Part shown: positions 25,734-39,657 of the stretch, one piece after another
Layout of the letters: the number at the start of each line of letters is the position of its first letter
How positions within the stretch are numbered: position 1 is the stretch's first letter
Source of the DNA: Tetrahymena elliotti 4EA
Taxonomy: Eukaryota > Ciliophora > Oligohymenophorea > Hymenostomatida > Tetrahymenidae
Assembly: GCA_000231825.2 (NCBI GenBank)
Contig: JH720299.1
Span: 997,933-1,061,932, forward strand
Length of the DNA: 64,000 bases
Reading direction: 5' to 3'
The notes under the pieces: generated by a model
The model's input: only the letters and a program-made list of their open reading frames with translations
Database searches by the model: none
What the model was told of the DNA's origin: nothing
Translations under genes and position numbers: made by a program

Positions 25734-26351
25734 GTAATTTCTTAATTTTATATTATTATGAAAAAAATATTACTTTAATTTGTTTTTTAATCAAATAAGA
25801 TACAATTTTTTGTATTTCTTTTGTCAATCAAAAAGCTTATAAAAAACAGTAAATACTGTTAATAATAAATATTAATTAACAAGAATATAAAATGAATATG
25901 AATTACATGTTTTTTGTAAATTTTTTTCATAAAATGTTTATGTCTATTGTAAAATTTCAATAAAATTCAGAATTTAATTAAAAAAAATGATCGACTAAAA
26001 ATAAAATTTATGAAGCTTTTCACTTAATTAGAGCAAATTTTAAATATTAAAAATGAAAACAAATCTTGCTCATTTTAATTTTTTAATTTTTTTGATTAGA
26101 TAAAGTATTACCAACATCACCATAATCTTAAATGATCTTCTAATAAAAAAAATTATTCAAAAAACAAAACAAAAACTTACATTTTTTTTAATTAACCTTT
26201 TTTGAATTAGCTAATATGATAAATATTTTTAAACTGCAATACACTTTACTCAGAAAAAAATTTTCTTGTAGATTTAAAATATCAAACTTCACTATTAAAT
26301 CCAAAAAAACAAAAAATTCTAAATAAGATTTTATTTTAAAAAATAAATTAA
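25734..26351 (-). other. Spacer before the two-TM gene array
   Basis: AT-rich; nothing recognised. It could contain an upstream exon of the coiled-coil gene, but no cysteine/histidine motif was found. Confidence 0.4.
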
Positions 26352-28635
26352 TCAAATTTATAAGTTCATAATCATTGAATTGAATATTCTTTGATCAATT
26401 ATATCCAGATTTTATCTATTTAGTTAGCATCTATTTAAAAATTAATTCATATACTATTCCTATAATTTTCTTGATTTCAGTATTTCATATTACTCTTAGA
26501 AGTGATTTTAAGTAGTTTAACCTAAATAGAATTAATTAATTTTAAAATATTTAATATCATCAATGAAAATTTACTAAATTAATTTTCATTAGTTGTATAG
26601 TCTTTGGGTAATTTTAATTTTTCAATATCAATACCAATTAATTGTAAAGCAGAGAGTTGTTCTTTATTTAAAATAACCATAATAGCTTTCTTTAGCATTA
26701 AAATATCTTTAAAGAATGAGAAGAAATCTAAACTTTCATTTATTTGTTCTTCAACTTCATTTAAAATTTACTATTTCAATCCTTTTGCTTACAAAAACTC
26801 CTTTTTTTTAAATAACCTATTCATTTTTAATAAAAAATAAAATAATTAATATTTTTCTATAAAATTAAGTATTAATAAAATATTTTAATTTAAGTAAAAT
26901 AATGAATAAATTACTTGGATTGATAGATTTTCTTTTCGAATATTTCCTCAATTTAATTTTCATTTAATGTTTAGAAAATTTTATTGGCTTTCTCAGTTTA
27001 GCTTTTTGAAATTTTTCTTTCAGTTTCTTAAAGATCAGTTTCATTAGAAAAGTTAGGACGAAATAAATCTTTTTAGCATTTTGAGGTTACTATTTATTAT
27101 CCTTTTGTTAGATCAAGATTAACATCTTTAAGCTAAAGAGAAATGGATTATTATTAAAATTTGTTGATTATTATGCTTTGAGCTATCTCTTTTTCTTTAA
27201 TATTTAAATTCTCATTTTGATTTTCTTTTAATTTTTTTAAGTGTAATGAAATTTAAAAATCAGTAAGGCTGATTTCTTTTTTGATAGCAACTTCATCATT
27301 AGTTTTTATTGACATCACAAAATCATCTGTTTTCTTTTCAACTAATCCCTCTTTAGCATAATTTTATTTAATATTTTGAAAATTATTTTCTAACTTTTTT
27401 TATGGTGTTTCGTTACTTTCTGTTGGTATCTAGCTTTACACTAAGCTATTTATTTTGTTTTCTTCATCATCTTTTTATTGATTTTCTTAAGTCAATAAAA
27501 TATCATAAGATATTTTCATATCTTAATTTTTCTGAAAAGATACTACTTTGTTATGCTGCAATATATTTATATATGTTCCTGAAAATAAATTCTTCATTAA
27601 TATAAAAAATATATTTCTTCTTATAAGCTTTTATGCCAATCTCCTACAAAATTTTCCTGAAAATAGTAAAAGAGCCAGAGTACTATTGCAGAGGGCTAAT
27701 ACTTCTACAAATATTGGATATTAGATGGTGAAATAAGTAACACTCTCATCAATTGTAAATGAAACTTGATTTACAAACTAATAACCTATTGTTTACTATA
27801 TTTATTTACGATCAAAAGCTTAACTAATCAATGATTATGAAAGCAAGGATGAAAACGTTTCTTAATTCTAAACAATAAAACCTTTAGATACTTTTGTAAC
27901 TTAATTCTATACTTTTAATTCATTGTTCAACACTGTATCGATTGAATTAATAAAATTCTAACTTTTGTATTGATATTCTACCTACTAAGAAGTTGTATTA
28001 TATTAAGATACTTATGTTTTTATCATTAAATTATATGGTTCATAATTAATAAACATATTTATTAATTATTCATCTGCACAATTTTCAGGGATGATTTATT
28101 TATATTGATCAACATCTCTACATTTATATACAAATAAATTTAAGTATGAAAATATTGTATGAAGATTAGTTATGATTAACCTAGGATTTGGTATTTTACT
28201 AAAGTCAAAACAGTACATACCTTTCAATTCTGCACTTTTACATTTTATAATGTCTAATGGAATAATTTAGTTGAAAGTACCATTAGTATAAACATACCTT
28301 CCTACATATACTACATAAGTCTTATTTTCTTTTTCTTATCTTTAGCTTAAGTACTAACCAGTATAAACTGAAAAATAATCAAATCCAAATACTTCGTTGT
28401 TTAGTTAGAAACTGATATCGTTTGATATAAAAGTTTGAGATCTAAATTTAGGATCCATTTATCCATCAAAGTATCTGTAGGATTAATAGATGAAATAAAT
28501 CAAAGTTACGATGATTATTGATACCGTTAAAAATGCTCCTATAGCTGTTCTTTACCTCAATCTCTATCTCATAGCATTAAATTATACAGATTCAGAAAAA
28601 ATGTCTAAATCTTTAAAGATTTCTATGAATTTCAT
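26352..28635 (-). CDS. Two-TM array family protein, copy 1 (710 residues)
   Basis: Exons 28635-26915, 26816-26575 and 26521-26352. The start KFIEIFKDLDIFSESVQFN is conserved in all copies. TM1 is about residues 33-55 (IGAFLTVSIIIVTLIYFIY), followed by YFDGQMDPKFR. A loop of roughly 290 residues has four family-conserved cysteines (in DIIKCKS, YCFDF, YKCRD and ENCADE). TM2 is YFTIQYPIFVEVLALCNSTLALLL, followed by basic residues and IFFIL. A polar tail of about 300 residues then ends in a compact conserved part across exons 2-3 (KKAIMVILNKEQLSALQ and NHFQEQYEIL). Predicted topology is both ends cytosolic. I do not recognise the family; the N-terminal layout is loosely like two-TM proteins with large luminal loops, which is not evidence of homology. 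Part of the subgroup of three first copies (last exon 170 nt). Confidence 0.85.
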
Positions 28636-29184
28636 TCCCTTTACTTCTTTTTGATCTTTTGTTCTACTTTGTTTTCTAATATTACAATTATTATGTATAT
28701 TTGCATGAAAACATTACTCAAATTTTACTTTTATTTTTTTAATTAGATTAATTAAACATTTTCTTAAAAATAATCTAACAAAGTAGAAATAAAATTTAAA
28801 TTATATTACAAAACGAAAAGACATCTATCTGTTCATAATTTATTCTCAAAAATTTATTATATATTATCGCTGTATTTGATTTTTTATCATTACCTAAAAA
28901 GAGTTTTGAGCATAATTTAACTTATTCTAATTCAATAGAGATAATAATAATTGCTCATAATTTAATAATCTAGATATTTATACATACTTAGTCCTGGCTA
29001 AATAAAAGCAAGCATATTCAAGCAAATGACATGAAAAAATTTTATTTTTATTATAAAATCTTTAATTGATTTAATTAAAAACCAAAATAGACATTTGAAA
29101 ATTAAAATATTACAAATGAAAGAATGATAGGAATTAATTAATATACCAATTACATGAAAATAAATAAATTTTAAATATTTGGAA
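28636..29184 (-). other. Spacer between array copies 1 and 2
   Basis: AT-rich sequence without a coding frame. The next gene's stop lies at its right edge. No conserved upstream element like that of the later copies could be matched. Confidence 0.4.
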
Positions 29185-31564
29185 TCAATTTGACTAATTT
29201 ATTAATAATGAAGAGAATATTCTCTTATCTATAATATCCAAATTTTATTTATTTTATTAACATCTTCTTAAAAAATTATTAATATACTTCTATTATAATT
29301 TATTTGATTGCAATATTTCATATTGTTCTTTAAAATGATTACTAGATCCTCTTTCTATTAATAAAAAAATTAAATCATTAATTTATTCTTTCGAAAAATA
29401 TACATTTGTTGTCTGTCGTGATTGAGCTTTCTTCATTTTGCTTAATTTTTTCTATATCTATTCCAATAACTTGCAAAGCAGCAAGCTACTCTTTGTTTAA
29501 AATGATCATTATTGCTTTTTTTAAAAACAAAATTTCCTTATAAAAAGTAAAGAAATCCAAACTTTCATCTATATGATCTTCAAATTCATTTAATACTTAC
29601 TATTTCAATCCCTTAGATAATAAAAACTCTTTTTTCTTAAATAACCTTTTATTTTGAAAAAATCTTAATATTTTTTCATATAAAGACATAATAGACACAA
29701 AGTAAAAAATGATGATGCTATTTAGATAAAATGAGATTAAGCTATTATTATTTTACTTTTTTGATTAAATATTTTTGTTTTTTTCTAGATAAATTATTAC
29801 AAATAGCATATTTTTTAAAATTGGTAGAATAACTTACTTCTGTTTAAAGATGATTTTTTCAAGTTTTGAAGAAATTTTTTTGTCATTAATTACTTAAAAA
29901 CTCTTATTTAATTGCAAATTTAAATTAGATTCATTTTAATTTTGTTGTATTTCAATATCGTTATTTTAAAATACAATTTAACCCTTTGGATTATTAGAAA
30001 TATCCTATTAAAGCAGACAATTTATGTCTTTAACTTAGATTTATAATTACTATTGATGAGATTTGGTAGAAAATAAACTTGGATTATGTTCTTTCTCAAT
30101 TTCAACTTCTATTCCTTTATCAACTAAATTTAAAATTGGTTTAGAATTTTATGGAGTCTAAGAGTCTATTTCTTTACTTAATTTAACTTCTTTACTTATT
30201 ATTTTGTCATCATTAGTTCTTAGTGACTCTAGAAATTCATCTCCTTATTTGAAAACAGCTTAAGCATCGTCTTTAACCTATTCTTATTTCTTTATTTTAC
30301 TATCGTTTTATTTATTTTTTTAAGATATCCTTTAACAAGTTTTTGGTATTAAACAAGGCACATTAATTTTGTTATTATTCGACTCATCATCTTTAGATTA
30401 TTCCATCTATTACACTTACACCTATTCTTACTTAAAAATCTCCATTTCTTAAATGCAATTATCAATTTAAATAATACTGTTATATTATAAGATGTTTAAG
30501 TATGTTCCTGAAAAGAAATCCTTCATCAAGATAAAAAATATATTTCTTCTGATTAGATTTTATGCAAGTTTCTTACAAAATGATCCTGAAACTAATAAAA
30601 CAGCTAAAATACTGTTGCAAAGAGCTAACACTTCAGCAAATATTGGATATTAGATTGTGAAATATGTAACACTTTCATCTACATCAAATGTAACTTAACT
30701 TAAAAACTGATAACCCAAAGTTTATTGAATCTATTTTCTATCAAATACTTAACTTGTCATTTATTATGAATAAGGCGAAGAGAAAATTTCTTCTTTCTAA
30801 ACAACAAGACCCTACCATACCTTTGTGACTTAGTTTTATATTTTTAATTCATTATTCATCACTGTGCTGATAGAATTTATAAAAGTTTAACTTTTATATT
30901 GATATTCTATTTATTATGAAGTTGTGTTATACTAAGAAATTTATGTTTTAATAGCTAAATTGTAAGGTTCATATGTTAGAAAGTTATCTATTTATTGAGA
31001 GTCAGCACAATTATCTGGAACAAAATTCTTATATTTATCAACATCTTAGCATTTATACACAAACAAATTCAAATATGAAAATATTGTATGGTGATTTGCT
31101 AAAATTAAGATAGGATTAGGTATTTTACTAAAATCAAAGCAGAACATACCTTTTAGTTCTGGACTTTTGCATTTTATAACATCTAATTGAATAATTTAGT
31201 TTTGAGTCCCATTTGTAAAAGTGTAAGTTCCAACATATGCTATGTAAGTTTTTTCTTCGTTTTCTTACCTTTAGCTTAAGAATTAGCCTGAGTAAACTGA
31301 GAAATAATCAAAGCCAAACATTTCATTATTTAATTAGAATCTAATATCACTTGATACATAATTTTACTATCTAAATTTAGGATCCATTTTTCCATCAAAG
31401 TATAAGTAGGATTAGTATACAAAATAAATGAAAGTTAAAATAAATATTGAAACTGTTAAAACTGCACCCTGTACTGTCCTCTATCTTTATCGCTATCTCA
31501 TAGCATTAAATTAAATTGGCTCTGAAAATTAATCTAAATCTTTGAAAAACTCTAATAATTTCAT
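29185..31564 (-). CDS. Two-TM array family protein, copy 2 (712 residues)
   Basis: Exons 31564-29838, 29645-29404 and 29354-29185, with the same phases as copy 1. It starts KLLEFFKDLDQFSEPIQFN. TM1 is GAVLTVSIFILTFIYFVYQ, then YFDGKMDPKFR. The loop cysteines lie in VIKCKSP, FCFDF, YKCQD and DNCAD. TM2 is YFTIQYPIFAEVLALCNSILAVLL. The tail is rich in Lys, Glu, Asn and Gln. Exon 2 holds KKAIMIILNKEQLAALQ; exon 3 begins at a split Gln codon (T|AA) and reads NHFKEQYEIL with C-terminal LDIIDKRIFSS. Intron 1 is unusually long for the family (192 nt). Function unknown. Confidence 0.85.
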
Positions 31565-32739
31565 TTATTTCTGTTTAATTTTTTTTTATCTCTACTTAAT
31601 ATGTATTAACTTAATCAAAATAGAAAAAAATAAATGTTAAATAATTAAGATTAGTTTATTCTATCAATTTTTTAAAAGTAACTAAATTGAATAGGAGTAC
31701 TATTTATCAAACATAGACATTTAAAAAGTTGATTTTTTTTTTTTCAGAAATAACAAACAAAAAAACAACATTTATTAATTTAAAAATATATCGCATAGCA
31801 AGTTGTTCTATTTTTTTAATAGCCAGCTAAAATATATTACATAAAAAGAAATAATTTTAGTAACAAGTAATAAAAAATAATGAATAGTAAAAAAATTAAT
31901 TTGTGTAGGCTTTAAATCCAGCATGAAATAAAAAAAATAATTAATCAAAAATGTAATTTTTTGATCAAGAAATCTAAATATTTTTAACAAACATCAAAAT
32001 TTAATTAAGAAAAATCCAGAATTTAATTTTTTTAAAAATGGGGTAAAATTTAAATTTTTTCAATCAATTTTTTGATTGAAAGTATTTCTTAAATAAATTA
32101 AATTTATTACTGTAAATGCTCATTAATTAAGATCTAGGGAGTGATGAATTTTTTTAACAAGAAAGTGTCTTAAAATAATTTTTCAATCAATTCAATTACA
32201 GCTTTTAAAAAATTCTTACAAAATGATACATTTTATTTAGGAATTTAAAATTTTCGTCTAGATAAGATTTCGAAAACCTTTTTTGGATAAAATTTTGTTT
32301 CATATTTGTATTAATAAATCATTCATTTATTCTTAGGATAATTATATCTTAGTGGCGAGAAAATTATTTTTAAAAAAAAAAACTTACTCTTATTTTTTTT
32401 ATTAGGACAATTTTATCTGAATAGTACAGAAATCATCCTAAATTTATAAAATTCAGTATTGGTTACTAGATTTTTGAATGTAGCTTCGTTCTGCTTGAAA
32501 TATTTAAATATTTTACAACAGAAACTAAGTAACATTAATCAGTTTATTTCAAATTTTAGTTAAAATTTAAACAAAATGAAAATTATTTTTATGATTTAAT
32601 ATTAAATTCAATGCAACCTTTCTCAAATTAAGGAAAATATAAATGTAGTTTTAAATTAAAATAGAAATTATGTATTTCAATTTAAAAGAAAAAATGTAAC
32701 AATTCTACAAAAAAAATATAAATTACAATTTTAAAAAAC
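31565..32739 (-). other. Spacer between array copies 2 and 3
   Basis: AT-rich spacer with no supported coding sequence. A 60-codon minus-strand frame at 31990-31808 is Phe/Ile/Tyr-only low complexity and is not considered a gene. Confidence 0.4.
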
Positions 32740-34999
32740 TCAATTTTATTAACTAATCAATAATGAAGATAGTATCCTCTCATCTATTTCATCTAAGTTC
32801 AATCTACTTTGACAACATCTTTTTATAAAACTACTGATATACTAGTTTTACAACTCTTTAGATTGTAGTATTTCAAATTGTGACTTGAAATGGTTTTCAA
32901 ATTTCTCTTCTGTTTTTAGAGATTAAATTTTAATTTACTGTTAAAATTATAAAAAAATAATAATAATACCTGATTTGTCATAAACAACTCCATTCTCTTA
33001 GTTTTTCTTTATTTTTTCAATATTAATGCCAATAACTTACAAAGCAGCAAATTATTCTTTACTTAAAAGAATCATAATTGCTTTTTTTAAGAGTAAAAGT
33101 TCTTTATAAAATGTGAAAAAGTCCAAACTTTCATCTATTTGTTACTCAACTTGATCAATTATTTCCTTCTTCAATCCTTTCGATTCCAAGAATTCCTTTC
33201 TATTAAATAGTCTAAAAAATATTTATAATATATTTTAATTTAAATGAAATTTAAAATAAAAAAATTAAAATATTATTTTACCTAAACTTAAAGAGTTATT
33301 TTTCTAGCTATTATTAAATAGATTTGTCTTTTAAGGCTTAGAAACTCTCATTCATATGAGCACAAGAGGTTTCTTCTAAAACTTCTACTTGATTAGATTA
33401 ATTGGCTGACTTCAAAAGCATGTTTTTAGGAGTATCTAAAAATCCTTTTACAAGCTCTAAATTTAGATTGCCTCCTTTAAACTGTTATTGCTATTACTAG
33501 TTGCTATCAAAGATACTAGGAGATCCCTGTTTTTCAATTTCTATTTCTATTTCGTTGCTAGAGTTATTTTCATTCTTTTGTTTTTCATTTTTTAGAGTTT
33601 AAAAATCTTTTTAGATTTCTTATTAAACTTCCTAATTTTATGTTATATTTTCTTTGTTTTTAAATATATCTGTGTTATGATCTGATTACTTACCTATCGC
33701 TTAAGAGTCTTCTCTTTATTAATTTTACTCTGAAATTTGATAATTGTTCAATTTGTTTTTTTTAGATACTTTTTGACTTACTTTTGATATTTAATAAGGT
33801 AAAATAACTTACTTTTTGCTTTCTTCATTATCCTTTGACTACTCTTCCTAGTTTGCATCATCTCTTAAAGCTTGCATTTCTTAATTTTGATTGGGAAAAG
33901 AAACAATTTTATTTATTTATAATATATTTAAATATGATTAAGAAAAGAAGCCCTTCATTAAGATAAAAAAGATATTTCTCCTTATAAGGTTTTATGCTAA
34001 TTTCCTACAAAGTGTTCCAGAAACTAATAACAAAGCTAATGTACTATTACATAGAGCTAATACTTCTGCAAATATAGGATATTAAATAGTAAAATAAGTT
34101 ACATTTTCATCTGCTTCAAAGATAATTTAATTTAAAAACTAATACCCTAAAGTTTATTATACTATTCTACGATCAAATAATTAGCTGATCAATGATTGTG
34201 AAAATAAGGTAGAAAATGCCTCTTCCTATTAAACTACAAAGCCTTACTCTACTTTTGTGACTTAATTTTAAAATTTCAATTCATTGTTCTATGTGCTTGT
34301 AAGTAAATTTATAAATGTCTAAACTTTATATTGATATTCTAATTTTTGCGAAGTTATGTTATACTAAGCAACCTATGTTTTTAGAACTAATCTGTATGGT
34401 TCATAGTTAATAAAGTTATTTATTTTTTATTCATCAGCACAATTATTTGGGACAAATTTTTTAAATTAATCAACATCTCTGCATTTATAAACAAATAAAT
34501 TTAAGTATGAAAACATTGTATGATCATTAGCTAACACTAAAGATGGATTAGGTATTTTGCTTAAATCAAAACAGTAGTAACCAAGTAATTCTGGACTTTT
34601 GCATTTTATAATGTCTAAAGGAATAATTTAATTAGTTTTACCATCATTAAAAATATATCTACCTACAAAAACCATGTATGTTTTATTTTCAGATTCTTAT
34701 CTTTAACTTAAGAACTTTTAAGCTTAGTAGACAGACATGTAGTCGAATCCAAACATCTCATTATTCAATTCGATATTTATATTGTCAGAAACAAAACTTT
34801 GTTATCTAAATTTAGGGTCCATTTTTCCACTGAAGTAAAGGTATGATTGATAAATGAAATAAATGAATGTCAATAAGAATATCGATATTGTTAGTAATGC
34901 ACCTTGTAATGTCCTTTACTTTGATCGCTTTTTCATAGCATTAAATTAAATAGACTCTGAAAACAAGTCTACATCTTTTATAAATTCTTTTAGTTTCAT
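32740..34999 (-). CDS. Two-TM array family protein, copy 3 (709 residues)
   Basis: Exons 34999-33282, 33211-32970 and 32909-32740. It starts KLKEFIKDVDLFSESIQFN. TM1 is GALLTISIFLLTFIYFIYQ, then YFSGKMDPKFR. The loop cysteines are conserved (DIIKCKSPE, YCFDLSK, YKCRD, NNCADE). TM2 is YFTIQYPIFAEVLALCNSTLALLL. The tail includes a repeated Glu/Ile/Lys patch (EIEIEIEK). Exon 2 has KKAIMILLSKEQFAALQ and exon 3 NHFKSQFEIL and LDEIDERILSS. Frame and exon phases are intact. Closest in structure to copies 1 and 2. Function unknown. Confidence 0.85.
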
Positions 35000-35477
35000 T
35001 TCTTTCCTTTTTGGTACTTAGTTCTACTTTAATAAAGTTATCTTATTCTTTTTAATCTTGTAAAAAAATATTAAACTTTAAATTTTATTCAGTTTAAATT
35101 TTTTTTAGTTACCCTTTTCATAGTAGAATTTAATCATAAATAATAAAATATAATAATATAAAAATTATTGTAAATTTAACTGGCTGAAATAAATTAACAA
35201 TTTTTTATTGTTTAAAATATTTTTTTCATAAAATCAAATAATAAAATTTTTCAGAGAAATGTTAAAATGAAGATATTCATCAAAAAATTAGAACCCACCA
35301 ACTAATGATAGATAATTGATTTTTTTTATTTTTAATTTAGATTTTAAACAGGTTATATGATTCTTTTGATTTTTATTTTGAAAAAACGAATTAAATCAAT
35401 ATTATTTTGTAAAAATATTAAATAGCTAAATAATATCAATTAACGAAACAAAAAAAACTTGAATATATAGTCTTATA
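35000..35477 (-). other. Spacer
   Basis: AT-rich sequence between copy 3 and a truncated copy. No feature recognised. Confidence 0.4.
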
Positions 35478-36240
35478 TCAGTTTTAAGAGTTAATTTATA
35501 TTGGTGATATTTTTGATCCTTTACTCAATAATATCAATATTTCTATTCTGCTAGCATTTTTTAAAAATCTCATTTATATATTTTAACTATAATTCTTTTG
35601 AATGGAATAGTTCATACTACTCTTTTAAGTGATTAAAATCACTCTCCTCTAATTATTTTAAATTTTATTTAAAATTTGAATTATTTAATAATACCTGGCT
35701 AGCGAGTTATGAGTGTATTTTCTTAGTTTTGCTTAACCGTTTCTAAATCGATTCCAGCAAACTACAATGCAGCAAGTTATTCTTTGTTTAATATAATCAT
35801 AATTGCTTTTTTAATTAGTAAAATATCTTTATAAAAGACAAAGAAGTCTAAACTGTCATCTATTCGTTCAATTTCATTAACTGCCTGCTGTTTCATTCCT
35901 TTAGAATGCAAATAATCTTTTTTGTTAAAAAGCCTATTTATTTTATTTCATAAAATTATTGGCTTAAAGTAATAAAAAAAGATAACAAATTAAATAATTA
36001 TTTACACAGATTTAAAAAGAATTTATTCAAGTTTATTTTGAATTGATTTATCATTTAAGTTCTAGAATTTCTAATCTATTTTATGGTTAGAGTTTTAAAC
36101 ATTTTTTTAATCGTTTTTAGTTGACATTGAAATAGATTTATGAAGTTTTTTTAATCTATTTAAACATTTTTGAAACGCTGGTAAACCTTTAAGTGACCTA
36201 CTACTACTAGTACTAATTGAATCTTTGCAAAAAGTTAAAA
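35478..36240 (-). pseudogene. 3' fragment of a two-TM array gene
   Basis: It contains the homologs of exons 3 and 2 and the last part of exon 1, up to about 36240. There homology ends inside the Ser-rich tail (the CTACTACTACTAG stretch on the plus strand), and unrelated AT-rich DNA follows. Exon 3 (35648-35478) is 171 nt instead of 167, because a 4-nt insertion near 35510 shifts the frame just before the conserved IDIIDKRIL end. Both transmembrane regions and the start are absent, so this copy cannot make a family protein. Confidence 0.85.
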
Positions 36241-37419
36241 TTATTATTATATATATGTATAGTACCCTAGGGTACTGCCTTTTTCAAGGCTGTACACTGA
36301 AATTTTAGATATTAAGTTAAAAAAATACTAAAATTTAAAAGTAGATTAGATTTTTGTGTATTTTAGTATGATTATATTATTTATATATATAGTAAGATTT
36401 AACAGATTTATTTTTTAAAATATTATTTTTGAATCAAAATGTTCACAAAGAAATTTTCTCTATGATTGATTCTATTTTGAAAAGTAATCTAACAAAAATT
36501 TTATAGATAAAAAATTTGATCTATTTATGTATTCAATTTTGATTGAGTAGGAAAAAACAATGATTTATTACAAATTTTAGTCAGCCTTATTTAATGATTT
36601 AAATTAATGACCTGATTTTAATTGAGTAACAAAATTAATTTTTCTTAGAATTATCAATCAAAGAATAGATTACAAATAAACCAGAAAGAAATTAACATTT
36701 TTCATTTAATTTTAAGACTGAAAGGTAAAAAAAAGTCTTAATCATTTAAATATACTATTTACATTTAATTTTAAAGTATTTCTAATCCATTAATTTTCTT
36801 TTTATGTTTCATAAACACAAACAAAATAACTTGAAAATATTTTTTTATATTTTTATTTAAAAAGATAAATTCAAAATATATTTAAGAAGCGATATATTTT
36901 TAATAAATGTTTCATCAATTAATTGAATTAATTATTGGATTAAAAAATATTACAAAAAACATTAATAATTAAAATAAAAATAAAAAAATATTATTCTCTT
37001 TCTAAATAATTTAAAGTATTCAATAATTCTGCTCAAAAAAACGATAGTAATTGAAACCTTTTGAATTTATTTTTCTATTTTTTATTCATAATATTTTAAT
37101 AAAAGCAACTCATGAGTTATTTATTATGTTTGAAAATATTAATTAAGCTTTTTCCCAATAATTGTTTTGGAATTTAATGTTTTTTAAGTATTTTTATACT
37201 AAGATATAAATACTGTAAAAATTTTAATTTAAGAGTGGGGGGAAAATTATTTTTTGTAAGTTCTCCTCTTAGTTTAAATTATAAAAATATTTTTAAAAAA
37301 TATTTTTTTTAATTTTATTTAGAAAAAAGGAATTAAATTAATTTTTTTTTTAATTTTAAATGACCAAATTATTTTAATGAACAAAACAAAAAAAAACTTG
37401 AAAAAGTTATCTCAATATA
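36241..37419 (-). other. Duplicated spacer block
   Basis: No coding frame, but 36330-37130 is clearly similar to the spacer at about 39950-40800 (shared stretches around 'gattagattttt', 'gagtaggaaaaa', 'aagaatagattaca' and 'aagcgatatatttttaa'). This spacer therefore derives from a duplication unit whose gene part was lost after the 36240 breakpoint. Confidence 0.6.
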
Positions 37420-39657
37420 TCAAATTTAAGAGTTAATTTATAATGATGATAAGATTCTTTTATCAATAACATCAATATTTCTATTCTACTAGCATTTTAA
37501 AAAAAACTCATTTATATATTTTAGCTGTAATTCTTTTGAATGCAATATTTCATACTACTCTTTTAAGTGATTAAAATCAGCCTCCTCTATTTATTTTAAA
37601 TTTTGTTTAATGTTAGAATTAAATGATTATTTAAAAATACCTGGCTAGCTAGTCATGATTGTATTTTCTTAGTTTTACTTAAGTGTTTCTAAATCGATAC
37701 CAATGAACTATAAAGCTGCAAGCTATTCTTTGTTTAACATAATCATAATTGCCTTTTTAATTAGCAAAATATCTTTGTAAAAGACAAAGAAGTCTAAACT
37801 ATCATCTATTTTTTATTCAATTTCATTAATTGTCTGTTATTTAATTCCTTTAGAATGCAAATAATCTTTTTTCTTAAAGAACCTATTTATTTTTGCATTA
37901 AAGTAATTAGCTTTAAGTGATAAAGAATAGTAACAAATTAAATAATTATTTACGCAGATTTAAAAAGAATTTATTCAAGTTTATATTGAATAGACTTATC
38001 ATTTAAGTTCTAGAATTTCTAATCTATTTTATGACTAGAGTTTAAAATATTTTTTTTATCATTTTCAGTTGACATAGAAGTAGATTAATGAAGTTTTTTT
38101 AGTCTATTTTAACGTTGTTAAAAGGCTGGTAAACCTTTAAGCGACCTACTACTACTACTACTACTACTACTACCGCTAAAGCTAACTGAGTCTTTTGTTT
38201 AAAGTTAAAATTATTGCCTTCGAGATTTACTTTTGAATATGCTTGGTGCTTACTCTCTGATGCTTTGCTTTTGACCTAATTTATTTAAGCTTGATATTAA
38301 TTATAATTCCTAATGTATTTTGAATTTTGATAAATTTACTATAGCTTATTTATGGTGATAATAACTCTTCTGATTATCTAATTTAAGTTTTGATCTCTTC
38401 TCTAAGATTATCTTATTCTGCATTTTCACTATATTTTGGCAATTATTGCTATAAAACTCTAGCACTAGATTTAACTTCTAAATGTGGCATAAAAATATAT
38501 TTTTTACTTTCTTCATCATTTCCCATCTAATCATCTTAATTTTATTACTTTTCTTCATTTTCGTTGTTAAGATTGGTAGTAATATTATTATGTTCTAAAA
38601 TATTCAAGTATGTACCAGAAAAGAAATCTTGCATTAAGATAAAAAATATATCTCTTCTAATAAATTTTAAAGCGAGCTTTCTACAAAAAGATCCAAGAAG
38701 TAATAAAAGTGCTAAAGTACTATTACAAAGTGATAAAACCTCAGTAAATATTGGAAATTGTATGTCGAAATAAGTTATGCTTTCATCTAAAGTAAAGTAT
38801 ACTTAACTGATTTACAAATGCTTAGATGTTCTGCTATTTAACTAACTAGTAACTTAAAATTATATTGGAGAAGAAAATTGTGATTTTGATTAAACGATAA
38901 AACCTTATGATATGTTAGATTCTTGCTTCTATATCTTGAATTCATTTAAAATAGTAAAATCAATTTAAGTTGCTAAATTTGTCATTTTATATTAGCTTTC
39001 TATTTATTGAGAAGTAATATTAAACTGAGATACTTACATTTTTATAATTAATCTATATGGTTCTGAAGTAAGGAATTTATCAATTAACTTTTCTTCTGCA
39101 CAATTATTTGGGACAAAATTTTTTTATACATCAAGATCTTAGCATTTATATACTAGTAAACTAATATATGAAAAAACGGTATGGCGATCTTTTAAAATAA
39201 ACTCTGGATTAGGTAATTTACTAAAATCAAAACAGTTGAGACCTATTAATTCTTAACTTTTACATTTTACTATGTCTAAAGGTATTCTTGAATTACCAGA
39301 ACTATTAGTAGTAATAAAACTAGCTACATATACAATATATGTTTTATTTTATTATTCTTATCTTTCGCTTAAGTATTAGCCTGATTAATAAGAGAAAAAA
39401 TCAAAGCCGAACATTTCATTATTAACTTTTATTTATACATCATTAGAGATGAATGTTTGTTATCTAAATTTAGGATCCATTTATCCTGTAAAGTATAGAT
39501 ATGATTAATATACAAAATAGATGATAGTTAAAACAATAATGAATATTGTTAAGAATGCTCCTGCTACTGTTCTTTTTCTCAGTCTCTTTCTACTAGCATT
39601 AAATTAAACAGATTCAGAAAAGATGTCTAAATCTTTAAAAAATTCAATCACTTTCAT
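37420..39657 (-). pseudogene. Two-TM array family copy with an 11-nt deletion (frameshifted tail)
   Basis: Exons by homology are 39657-37954, 37882-37641 and 37586-37420. The start (KVIEFFKDLDIFSESVQFN), TM1, the four loop cysteines and TM2 are intact. Exon 1 is 1704 nt, whereas intact copies give a remainder of two after division by three. Alignment with the copy ending at 46114 shows 11 nt missing near 38311. Beyond it the family frame stays open and conserved, but the frame continuing from the start reads a Ser-coding AGT run as TAG (Gln) and stops at 38067-38065, giving 530 residues. A truncated two-TM protein could still be made; otherwise it is a young pseudogene. Exons 2 and 3 remain well preserved, which suggests recent damage. 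Confidence 0.8.
38146..38173 (-). repeat. CTA/TAG trinucleotide run (nine units)
   Basis: Nine CTA units on the plus strand. In the family frame on the minus strand they encode a Ser run (AGT). In the frame shifted by the upstream 11-nt deletion the same run reads TAG, which is Gln in this code. Confidence 0.8.

Noticed and set aside
31808..31990. 60-codon minus-strand frame
   Set aside because: Phe/Ile/Tyr-only composition, unrelated to neighbours, in ordinary spacer.
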